Under the pieces are notes generated by a model. It saw nothing but the letters and a program-made list of their open reading frames with translations. It did no database searches and was not told the origin of the DNA. The translations under genes were made by a program, and so were the position numbers. A DNA stretch of 64,000 nt from Stictocephala bisonia (taxonomy: Eukaryota > Arthropoda > Insecta > Hemiptera > Membracidae). The stretch lies in the NCBI GenBank assembly GCA_035578905.1, contig JAQJVL010000516.1, forward strand, positions 62,001 to 126,000. The letters run 5' to 3'. Numbering within the stretch: the first letter of the stretch is position 1; the number at the start of each line of letters is the position of its first letter. Below, in pieces: positions 38,711-51,800 of the stretch.

Positions 38711-41700
38711 GTCTCCGACCGGAATGCCAGTCAGAACACTGGTAATTTAGTCGGAGTGGCAGTCATCCGCCTGAAAGCCAATCAAGCATCCCAGAAGGCA
38801 GTCAGTATATGGCTTGCCGTGCTTGCTTTTCATACAGCAATATCTTGACGGTGCTGCAGTACTGTGGCAGTTTTTACAACTACCTTCTCCTTCAGTAAGC
38901 CTATTGTCATCTCTATTTCTGTGCATTCTGGCAGGGAGAATTATTTTGTAACTCGACAAGATTTACCATTTGATAATTTTGGTTTTATTACTGTATTGTT
39001 TATAAGTATGATATTAATACGATATAATATTTGTTTAATGTAATATTATTTAATTTATAAGATATTGCAGTATTAAATATAGCAGTGCACCTAGTGATTG
39101 TTTAGAAATAGAAATAGAAATACGTTTATTTGTCATTCAAAACATATTACAATGTATAATAGACATCGTCAATATTCTATACTATATTTATTTACAGTAT
39201 AAATGAATCAAAAGACATATTCCTGTAAAATGCAACATGATAATTCTACTACATTACTATATCTAAATAAATCTAAATTAAAAAAAATTCATCCAATGAA
39301 TAAAAAGCGTTGTCAACCAAAATACTATTTAGTTGTCGTTTAAAAATATTAATATCTAAATTACGAAAATGCTCAGGCAACATTTTGATCTGCAGGTATT
39401 TATGACTGTTAGCAAACTTTTGTAATCTAGGTCTAGTAATGATAAGGTCTTGCGACTGTTTGGTTGCATAGTCATGAATGGCGCTTCTGGAAGAGAATTC
39501 ACTTAGATTTTCTTTAACATATAAAATGTTTTGAAAGATAAAAATGCTTTTAACTGTCAAAATAGAAAAATGTCTGAATAAGGGCTTACAGCTCTCTCTT
39601 TTTGAAACATCTGCCATAATACGCAATGCTTTGTTTTGCCATAGGAGAACCTGGGCCGCAACAGTACTATTTCCCCAAAATATATTTCCATACAGCAGGT
39701 GACAATGGAAGAAACTGAAGTAGGCCATAACTAAAATTTTTTTGAGAAACAGAGCCCTTCAATTTTTGAAGCAAATAGCAAGTACGGGATAATTTAGAGA
39801 CTACGGACCCAGTATGGAATTCCCATGATAATGTCGATTCTAGGTAAATACCTAATAGTCGAATTGGATTCTGATGATCTCGTGAGGTCCTTCTTAAGGT
39901 GAAATTTATGATTTCAGTTTTATCTTCATTAACTTCCAAACAATTGGCCTCAAACCATAATGCAGAATCCCTAATTGCCCTCTCAATACCTACTGCAACT
40001 GTTTCAAAATTTTTACCTGAAATTATAAAAGAGGTGTCATCTGCATACAGAATAGTTTTACAGATCATATTTTTGGGCAGATCATTTATGAATATGATGA
40101 AAGAAAGGGTCCCAAAACTGACCCTTGAGGAATTCTAGTGTATACTTCCCTGGCATTTGACGTTTGATTATCTAATACTACGATTTGCTGCCTTCCACAA
40201 ATGTAAGTTTCAAAAAATTTAAGAGCTTTATTTTGAACTCCATAGTAGCTCAGTTTTTCCAAGAGAATATTATGAGGAACACTGTCAAAGGCCTTCAAAT
40301 CAAACTTTTTTAACTTTTTTTACATTATATTTTGTATTATTTATGGTTTTATCATGTATTTTCTTACAGTCCAATAACTGTTATTGGTTTGTGATTGTAC
40401 ACATTTTATTTTAAAAATAGATATGTGACTAAATACTCTTATCTTTTAAATAGTTCAATTTAGCAACTTATTTATTTTAAAAACATGAGGTAGCTTGGTG
40501 ATCGATTTGGTTAGCCTCTTTAATCAACTTGAGTAAACCCAATAGTCAATTTTGCAGCCCTCATGATTAATATGGGTAGCATTCTTGATCAGCTTTAATT
40601 TAATTATTTATTATTTGTAAAGTTTAGGCTGGCCTGTTTTTTTAATTTTAGATCATAACAGTGATAACCCAAGACCTAGCACCAAAAAACTAACATTTTT
40701 AGAGGTATATAATATATTACCTCGAAAATATTCAATCCTAAGTGATGAAACAAAATGGCTTCTGTTAGACGGCTTGCTGGGGGCCATAATGTGTGTGGGT
40801 CTCGAACAGGTGATTTTTTTCAATGAAGAAACAAAGTGCTCGGTATAGGGATTCTTTTGATGTATAGGGAATATAACAGAAATCCGAGAAAAAAACTGTC
40901 TGAAGCATAGGTGGGGCAAAGGCTTGCCAGAAGGTGATAAAATGGCGGAGGACATTTTCGAATAACTCACAATTTGAGAGCTGTTTCTGGAAACTTCTTA
41001 TTTACATAAAAAATAAATAACGTGTGAATTGTCAGAAATCAAAGTGGAGGCATTAATGAGTTATCAGTGTACAAAATACGGGGTGGGTGCAATTAGCTCA
41101 GGGCCAGTCAATACACTTCATTCTGGCTAGCCAACTACTGCACCTGTTAACTAAGTGAACCTCCACCAATGCACACACATACTAATATTGATTCTTAATA
41201 TCACCATTATGAAGACTGACGATTTTTAATTAACTTTCCTTATAGTAAATTTGTACGTTTACATTGTTCAATACATTTTGATTTGATTATAAAAAAAATG
41301 AGAAACCTAAACAATTCTCAAATATTTAACGAGCATTCAAATGAATTGTCAGTTCAATAAAATATGTAATTTGAAAAGATGAAAGAAAAAGTAACTAGTG
41401 CACCCAGTGCTATACTGGGCCTTTTGTGTTACATTTAAGAAATAATAAACTATTTTGGGTCAGTAAATGTTAAGATAATGCAATTTAAAAAATTGATCCT
41501 TTAAACATTAATCAAATTTAAGACTTTGTAAAAAGAACAAAATTATGAAAATAAATCTGCTGATAAATATTGTTTATCTTCTGGCTGGATCGGATGTTGT
41601 TTTATTGTTCTGTTTATCAGCACTTTTCACTACTGAAACATTTCTGATATGAAAACTAACTCCCCATTTATATTTTATTTTTAGAACCGGAACCACAGAA

Positions 41701-44700
41701 CCGAGATTTTCCCATTGGTTCTTTTGTCAATAACCGATAGAACCGAGAACCGACTTAAGGGACCCATCCCTAATGTACATTATTGTGTTTATTACTTTAC
41801 TGTAGAATAAATCATGAAGTAGTTATTAGTATTAATATATTTATCTACTGTTTGATGTTTACTAATTTACCTGTAATAATATTGTGAAATTCATAAAGAA
41901 CTCATTCCTTGCTCTGGATGATGGTGATACAGTGCATGCATATTACGTTGTTTTTATTAAAGAAGTCATAGGCACTCTTCTAAACCTATTTGCCTATAAA
42001 CCTATTGTTGTACCTGCAACATTCTTTTATACCGCGGGTTACCCTATATGGGTTTTTATGTCTGCAGAAATGTGCGTTACAACCGGCGTCCACTGTATTT
42101 AGATTCACTGACTGAAACTTCTTTTATTGACGGAAACACTGTGTTATATTTACTTTCTGATTTCATGTGTCAGGGAGATATTTTAGTAATTGATAAGACT
42201 TTAATAAAAGCATGCAATAATGTGCTAACCATCTAAAAATAATGTTGACAGCTGGTTTCCCTTTGTGTAGGCTAGATTACGGATGGTGCTGTCCTACCTC
42301 TTTGCCCAGTTGATGCTGTGGGCCAAGAACAGGTCTGGAGGACTGTTGGTCCTGGGATCGGCCAATGTAGACGAGGCATTGAGAGGGTATATGACCAAGT
42401 ATGACTGTTCCTCAGCTGATGTTAATCCTATAGGCGGTGTTTCCAAGACTGATTTAAAAACGTTCCTTGTTTATGCCAAAGAAAAGTAAGTGCTTTGGGA
42501 TGGATGTAACATTGTTAATTTCATTATTTTGTCATGTTTTTTGATACTGTACAACCTCGTTAAGTTGGACTAGGTAGGACTGCAGCCAATCCGACATAAG
42601 GAAAATCCGGGTTAGCCAGAAAATTGTGGGAAAATCAAATAATGTCAACTAACTTATAATAAATTTGTTTCATTTGGAACAAACACAACTTTTATAACTA
42701 ACTACTAAAAGACATATATATATACCTTAATAACACAACGAATCATACTTATGAACTTTGTAGTAACATATACTTTTTTTGTAAAAAAGCTAGTGAACTG
42801 ACTTGTGTGGTAAGTGCAACAAGAAGTGAGGGATGGTTCCTGCACATTGCTATGTGACTTTAAAAGGGAATACTGATTGTATGAACACCACACAAAACAG
42901 TTGTAGTGCTGCTCAACGAGTTGCCTTGTTCAGTACAGTCCCGGTAAACTACTCTGTTACGCACGGCAGGCACTTGATCTACGTACAGTACACCAAGTAC
43001 CATGCGTTTTATATGTTCTAGTCAAGATTACCTCAGGTGAAGGGGTCCACTTAAGGAGGTTTTACTGTGATCATATCTTAAAGTAAACAAATTTAATTTT
43101 TCTAACATTTTGAAGGTTATTATCTGTTTTGTTAACTGCCTAATATAACTATTGCTTTTTTATAAATAAAATTCTCTCTTCATAAAAAATTACTAAAGCA
43201 ATGTCTGCTCTGTAGGTTTAATCTGCCAGCTCTTGAGGACATTATGCTAGCAGCCCCTACTGCTGAACTTGAGCCCTTAGACAATGGGCGAGTAGCTCAG
43301 ACGGATGAGCAGGATATGGGAATGACCTATGCAGAGCTATCAGTCTTTGGGCGGCTTCGAAAGCAGCAAAAATGTGGCCCCTTCTCCATGTTTTGTAAGC
43401 TAGTCAACACCTGGAACGATCGCTGTACTCCAGCGGAGGTATTTTAAACTGTTTTTAGTCATATAATTGTTAGGTCTTGTGCTTAAAGGGTATATAAATG
43501 ATGTATATGACATCATTATTTTGAAATAACTCAAGCTAATTGTAGTGGTTTTTAAAACTTGTCAATATTTCTTGCGTGAGCACGATTGATGAATTTGTAC
43601 TGTATTAGCACAAGCACTAACTTGTAAAACATCAATACTACCTAAGAATTAGTTTTTAAAAGCTACCACCAATTATTGTTAATCAAAAAACCCATAATGG
43701 TCCCCAAAGAGTCAGAAACATATCTTGTAAAGAAAATAGGTGGAGTTGTATTTAAAATAAAAGGTCTTCATTTAAAGGACACAATGCCACAATTCTTACT
43801 AAAAAATGTTGATACTACATAAAATGAAAGTAACATGGTTGAAAATAATTTATTTGAATTCTTTGGGGTTGAAAACGAAGGGTTATAGTTGGAATACATG
43901 TTCCATTTCAATTTGTTTAGTCTGTTGAGGCAGTGGCTCAGGAGGTCTGATACACCTTGTATGGTTTATGTAATCTTCAGTTTACATGACGGATTGAAAC
44001 ATTTTGAAGATTGCATATTCCTTGTCTTTGTGAGAGAAATAAAGTTGTATATTAACGCTAGATCTTTAAATAACTATTAGAATAGGATAGTTTGTTGAAA
44101 TAATTTTACATTTTTTGTAACCTCGCTAAATAAAAAACATACTTGTCAGCGAGGTCCAACATTAACTACAATTTGTACTTAGCAGTCTAACATTCTATAT
44201 ACAGGGTGGAAAAAAATATGGAAATGCTTTCACAACTTTTCTATGACATCACTGGTGAAAGTTAAATCTTGTACATCATCATGGTTACAAAGAACACAAT
44301 GTTTGACCCCATTAGCGACATTTCATTCGTTCACGGGGAGTTGAACGAAAATCTTTAATGTATGCTTAGGTCGAGTTTGTTATTAAATTAAATGTCTATT
44401 CAATAGAAATGAATTGCCGCAAACTGTACTTCGAAAGGTCTATCCTTTCCAGAGTAGCGGTCATTTGAATTTCAAAGTAACTAATTTGAACAATATTATT
44501 TATCCGCTTTTTAACAATTTTAAATAAATTATTCTGATAAAAAATTATACTTTACAGAACACAATAACACAAAAGAATTAAATTATCAATGGAACAAATA
44601 AAGTTGTTGAAAGTGTTAGAAAATATAGAAACGCTTTCACAACAACTTTATTTTTTCTGTTGATAATTTTTGACAATACAAGATTTCACTTTTATTATTA

Positions 44701-47700
44701 TAACCAGTGAAGTTATAGAAAAGTTGTGAAAGCGTTTCTATATTTTTTCCACCCTGTGTATTACTTACAAACTACATAAACTGGACAGTACATCAATCAA
44801 TTAATTAATTGTATCAATCAATCACAATCAATTGTAATGCCTAAATAATCACATTTTGACATTTATCTACATTTTCTATTTCAATACAGTTTCAATCAGG
44901 CTCTAGTAGATTACCAAAATCAGTTTAAAATGTTACACAGATATTTTAACATGGGTTTTATCTGTATATTTTTATTCCTAAGGTGCATATTCATAAATAC
45001 TATTTTACTTGGGCTGATGGCCAATTCTATGCTATGCATCCATTTATTTTACTTATTGCTAATTTACAGAAATTAGCATTAAGTTCTGCGCTAATTTTAA
45101 ATCAGTATAAGACGCTACCAGGAATAAATCATCTGCATAGCCCCATAACTGAATGTCCTTTATTAAATTAAAAATAGCACTGATGTAAATATTAAATAAT
45201 ATTGGACCTAAGTGACTCCCTTGTGGAAACTCAAATAAACAAGTTTTACTTTGACTAAATACTTGCTCAATTTTTATTTTGAATGTTCTATTCTTAAGTT
45301 AGGATTGAAATCATTTTAGTTGTACACCTGTGATACCAATATCTTCTAGTTTGTCAATAAACTTTTGCTTTTTATGGTCAATTGTGTATTGAATGCTTTT
45401 GACAGGTCAATGAAAAGTGCTAATACAAAACAACCTTTGTAAATCTGTTCATTAATGTAATTTCCCACTTCTCTAAATACTTGTTCTTTTCTTTTTCCTT
45501 GTTGAAAGGCATTAATTTTACATGCAATATTACTTTCATATAGATACTTATTCAAATACTTGCATACATATTTTTCAAATGCTTGTTCAATGCTAGGAAG
45601 TTGTACTGCACTCTTTCTTGTGTATTAAATATACAGGGCGTTTCAAAAAGGACTTTACAAATTTGAAAATTCATATAAAATTTATTAAACAAGGTACAGA
45701 GCTGGTTTTGGTGTTGTTTTAAAGGAAAATAGTTTAAGTTTTGACTCGCGTAGCCCGTTAGTGCCTAATCGCGCCGCACAAGCGCTAGTGACAGTTACGT
45801 TTAACATGGCTGCCTGAAATCGAGTGGATGATGATGAACATTTCTTGGACAACATAATCTTTAGTGACGAGTCCACTTTTCACTTAAGTGGCAAGGTAAA
45901 CACACATAACTGTAGGATTTGGGGCAGCGACAATCCACATGAAACATTACAACATGTTCGTGATAGCCCTAAAGTGAACGTTTTTTGTGCGTTGAGCAAG
46001 AGGAAAGTGTACGGCCCCTTTTTTTTCCAAGAGAGAACCATCAATGGGATAGTGTACCTTGATATGTTGCAACAATTTTTAATACCACAGATCGATGAGG
46101 ATGACCGAGAACGAAATGTTTTCTTTATGCAAGATGGCGCACCACCACACTATCTGACTGACGTCCGGGATTTTCTAAATGACCGCTTCCCAGGTCAATA
46201 GATTGGCCGTGATGCGCCAATTGCATGGCCCCCCCGTTCCCCAGACCTGACACCGCTAGATTTTTTCTTTTGCGGTTTCATAAAAGATATGGTGTACGTA
46301 CCTCCTTTGCCGGCCACTCTACCTGAACTTAGAGCAAGAATTTACGTTGCTGCTAAGCAAGTTAGACCTGAAATGCTAGTGCGAGTCTGGGAAGAAATCG
46401 ACTACCGATGGGTTGTCTGCAGAATAACCAACGGAAGCCACATAGAACATCTTTAGTTTAAGGTAAAAAAACTTGAAGTTTTTTCCCTTTAAATAACACC
46501 AAAATCAGCTCTGTACCTTTTTTAATAAAATTTATATGAATTTTCAAAGTTGTAAAGTCCTTTTTGAAACGCCCTGTATACTATTTTCAAATTAGAATTT
46601 GTTTTTGTATAGGTGGCAGAAAAAGTGAAACATTTTTTCCGGTGCTATGCCATAAACAGGCACAAGATGACAGTGCTAACGCCTAGTGTACATGCAGAGT
46701 CTTACAGCCCTGATGACAACAGGTTTGATCACAGGCCCTTCCTGTACAATGCCACGTGGAACTGGCAGTTCCGTGCCATCAGCGAGCAGGTAATTTAATC
46801 TAGTGACGGGTCGGTTCCATTTTTTTTTTTTTTTTTTTTTGGTTCTAGTTTAGCCTAGAGAAAATTTTAAAATAACCTGCCATTTTAGGTCTGGTTTAGT
46901 AATAAAAATATTAAAAAACAAATACAACAATTTATTGAAATTACCACAACCAAATTTAAGAGGTTGATGTAATTGTATCATGTAAAAATATACAGCAAAA
47001 ACAAATAATAATATTATTAATTTAAAAAAAACTTTTTATTAACTATTGAGTTAACTGAAAAAAACTATTTTTATTAACTATTGATTCATTTCTCAATTTG
47101 TGATAATACTTAATTAAGAAAATATAAATGCTACTCACATTCATAAAAAAACTATACAGCCAATAATACCATAAATGTTTTTAGAAATTACAGTATACAT
47201 TTTGTTTTAAATTTAAGAAATAATCAACTATTTTGGGTCAGTAAATGTTAAGTCAATGTAATTTAAAACATTAATCCCTCAAGACTTTAAAATAAATTTA
47301 ATTATTTAGAAATTAAAATGCTAAAGAATTATTTTGTTTAGTTTTGACACAATATTAATCTTAAAAATGTATTTTTCAATCCTACTCCCCAGGGCTTTTT
47401 GCATTGTTTTTCATTATTAAAAACAAGCCTAAATAATTAAACTCTAATTTCTTAAGTTCATCATAAAAACCTTTTATTTTTCAGAATATGCAATAAAACT
47501 ACAAGCATAATTAATTTCAGAATGTTAGATGAGTTTTAAACAGAATTGAATGTTTCCACGAGGTGTTTTTTAAAAGAAAGGGTCTTGATAAACAAGGGTG
47601 GAGCTTATGGGAAAGGAAGACTGGACTCTTGAACAAAAACTGAACGGCTTTAATTCACTGCCTTTGCATGAATTCCTATTAATTAATGTTATCTGTCTCT

Positions 47701-48758
47701 TTTTAGTGCTGATAAGAAAGTGGCCAGACTATGGGCGAATATTCTCTGACTTATGGATATTTTGTTTATCTCGTGGCCAAGTCATGTACTGATGAGGAAG
47801 TGGCCTTCTGCAGGCAGATATTTTATAAAGATGTTTATCTTGTGGCCGGATAGTGTTGTTTGATTGTTCTGTTTATCAGCACTTTCCGCACTCAAAACAT
47901 TTCTAATATGAAAGTTATCTCCCCATCTACGGTTTTCTGGAACCGGAACCGCATAACTGAGATTTATCCAGAACATGACTTTAGAACCAAGAACCGACTT
48001 TAGGGACCAACCTAGTGATGTGGGCTAGGCAAATGTCCAGTGGGCACGACATTTATAAATGGGCATTTGCCCAAAGCAATTTTAAGCGCCCAAAAACTGG
48101 GCATTTATGAAAAAAGGTTGTTTTAACCTTTAACTGCTTGTAAATATTTATTTGAGTGCCTACTGCCTATACACTTCTTCAAGACCACTATTGAGTTCCT
48201 AAAACTACTTACTTTAAGACCATTATCAAAGATGTTGTTTTTGAACAAACCTTGAGCTTATTAAAATATAGTCCTTAAAACTTCCGTATAGTATTTGCAA
48301 AAACCCCGTATTATAACTGAGTGCCTTAATGTATTGTGGAATTGTTAAACATATTTTCTATTTACTACTTTACATTTGCACCTATAAATGCTAAAAATAT
48401 GACTAAGGTAATTTATAATAAATTACATTGGGAGGGTAAAATTTATTTTCAAATGTATGAACAGCTAAAATATAAACTGTCTACTGAAAAAAGATATGTT
48501 CAATAACATTGAGGGGCAATTATCAGATAAATTTATTCTCATTGTGAATTCATTTTCAGTCAAAACATAAAATTATTCACTTTTTATTAAAGGAGGCTGG
48601 ACAAATAAATAAGCTAGGATACAAATTATAGAGGGATGATTGGAGGAAAGGAAATAGTTGAAATTACTTATTTAAACAATTAATTAACATGTTAGAAAAA
48701 TAATAATAATAATCAAATATAATATAATCATTTAAATGTATAGGCCTTTTGTAAATAT

Positions 48759-48829
<71 letters not shown>

Positions 48830-51800
48830 GATTTAAAAATGTATTAATAATTATGGTCATAACACTTTTCTCTATTGTTGAGGCCTATTTACATTTAAAG
48901 TAAATAAATGCTCGGGCATTTATGAATTTTGGGCATTTTCCCAAGGATTTTCGTAAGAGCCTATTTAAAAATATATAGTTTTGAAGAAATACATCTCTAT
49001 GATTTTAGTAATTGTATTTAATTAACCCTCCAGTGCACACGTCGCAGAGTGAGAGGCCGCATTTCTGAAAAATCAATATTATATCAAAACTAATTATTTC
49101 TAATAGCTGTGGTTCCCTATACCTTAACCCATATCCTTAACAAATACATTAATTAGTTAAGAGTTAAAATGTACACTATTTAATGGAGTCAATGAGGGCA
49201 CAAATATTCAAATAGCACTGGTAGACAATCACTTTGGTATGATAATATTAGCTCAATTTGGAAGGAATGGACGTCTTCTAGTAGTGCAAGAAACATTCTT
49301 ATCTTATCAGGTTGTTTTAACATAATAGTGTGAGTCTTACAGCTTAATCCATTACACTCATTAATATAATGGTACCATTGTTTTTCTTGTAATTTATGAA
49401 CAACATAACATCTGTTCTAAGCTGCAAAGTCCAACTCTATACCAAGGATAATGAAATATTCCTGGAGACACTAGAGACCATCTGGCTCTTCAATCATTTA
49501 TTGATTATGCTTTAAGATTGATGAAAGAAACTACAGGCCACTGGACCTCAGTAAAACAAAATATACTTTACACTTCTTTTGTCATTATTCTTCTATGGGA
49601 TCGGTGATTTTAGAATCAAAAGAAAATGTGCTGTGTGAGAGTTTGGTGTACTCATAGACTCTCAAGTTGGTCTTCTCTGAACATGTAAACTGTGTTGTAT
49701 TCAAAGCTAGCAGGAACTTGATTTCGTTATGTGGATCACAAGGCATATATGTTTAATGCTTTAAGGTCATTGATTTGAAGTGAACTTGAGCCATGTTATT
49801 TGGAATAGGGATTAGGTGTATGTAGATGTAACAATAGAGGCTGTCAAAAGGAAGTTCCTCTCTTCGATGGTGTGGACATTTCCAGGCATGAGCACAGTGG
49901 GAGTGCACCTACAACTTAAATAGCCCATCCAACAGTAACAGATTTGTTATTTCTACCTGAGTGCTCATGAACACTTACTGGTTAAGTGGAGACTATTCAT
50001 CATTATGAATGAACAATGGATATGTATAAACTAGTTCACGTTAGGGCTACTATTTTAATAAATTAAATGATAAATATAATAAAGTACCCTTTTATTCATT
50101 TTTATAAAAATATATTTTTATAAAAAAAAATATATACCGAATAATGGATAAGAGTTTAGAGGAAATCAATAAACCTATAAGCAATTTATCAGTTTTCATG
50201 GTATTACCAATTATTTTTAATTACTGATAAATGGTATAATTGCTATAGCCTTTATTTTAAAATTCATCTTGAAAAGTAATCAAATAAAATATATTTTATA
50301 ATCAAAGACTTATACAAGTAGATTTTAAATCAAATGATGGAACTTGTTTGTTTTGTTAAAAGCAAATTAAATTTTTTTACAGTACAGTTTACTTACTGAA
50401 AAATTTAGATAGATAATTTAATGAGTGTTTAAGTAAGTAAATCACTCGATTTCTAATAAACAAAACATTTAAACTTAAGTGTTTAACCTTTGATAAATGG
50501 GATTTATTGATTATCGTATGCTTTTTCTTGTTTATTTATTGTGTTTTCTTTAATAACTATTTTGCTGTAGATTTGTACAAAATGTACGCTATATGTTCAT
50601 GCTGTTGTGCATTATTAGCTAACTTACAAAGTAACATTTTCATTTACATTCTATAATTTTCATGCATCAAACTGATTTTTCTGCTACTTTTGTGTTTGCT
50701 CACCTCCCTCTCTATCTATGGTGTAGATATGAAGTTAAAATTATATTAATCATTAAAGTTTAGAAAAACAGCTTGATAAAAATTCGGTAGCTGAAAAGTA
50801 GCCTCTGGAAAAGTATCCCCCTCCCCCTCCAGCAACGGCCTACATCACTTTGACGTCACAAAATGTTATTTGGACAACTGACAAAATTGGTGTCCGCGAC
50901 TGGAAAAGTACCCCCTTGCGACCGATCTAGTAAACTCGCTGAATGTAATGATATAGTCTAATATAATTTTATAATCAATTACGGCGAGTTTTGATCAGAT
51001 TTATAGCCTTTGGTAAAGTACCCCTCAGTATCTTGGCCTTGAGATTGCCGCAGCCAGGTTGTAGGCATTTGAAAACTACTGATTGTGGACTGTAATTTTG
51101 AAGGTCTATAATTTTTATAGACACATAAACAATTTGGGTAAATCTACATAAATTAACTTCACTATTAATTATTAGTAATACAGATTAATATGTTTTACAC
51201 TGAGACAGAAAACATAACCGGTATCGTCGTACCGAGTTTTTCATGTTTTAACCAGTGCCACATCTTAATGTATTTACCATTTAACTATTTATCCGATAAT
51301 GACACAATTTTTATACAGAGCCAAATACATTCTATTTAAAAATATTTTACACTTTTAGAATTGTATATTTATCACAAGTACAATTTTTGGTTTTTGAAGG
51401 AAACGTTTATTTTATTCAAGATTGTGGGTAAACTGCCTTCTCAGTTGTAATACTCACGAATCGCATAGGCTATTAAATACATGACATCACTATGGAAAAG
51501 TGCAGTTACATACATATCAGTTTTCATGTTTATTACAAATTGCGTAAACATAAAACATGTTGATTCTGTGTACACTTAAAACACCGAATTTCTCACAAAA
51601 CTGATAAGAACTTTTCTCACAAACATAACATTCCATAAATATCAAATATTGTTTTACTTTTGATATTGTATCTCAGTTTGAATTCAAATGGATGCCTTGT
51701 TATTTTTAATAAGTTTATAATCCATTGCAACGACTGTTGGTAAAAAAAAAAAAAACACAATCTTCAGACCATATGAATACGAAACAATTAGACATAATTC

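Noticed and set aside
38747..38959. 70-codon Cys-rich minus-strand frame next to a TA microsatellite
   Set aside because: No signal peptide or known Cys pattern; follows directly after a Helitron-like end; likely chance.
40653..40970. 105-codon minus-strand frame
   Set aside because: No recognisable domain, no splice or start context, surrounded by repeat-like DNA.
42048..42236. A short plus-strand frame with [13 protein letters not shown], strikingly like the RNVRYNCRVIFLN block of NAD synthetase (the exon missing upstream), right after a TCTGCAG acceptor-like site
   Set aside because: It lies 38 kb downstream of where that exon belongs and out of order. The bases coding it are the right terminal repeat of a pogo-type MITE at 41930-42095, which has a matching left end and TA flanks. 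The similarity is best explained by chance.
43889..44080. 63-codon frame in intron J-K
   Set aside because: No domain and no splice support.
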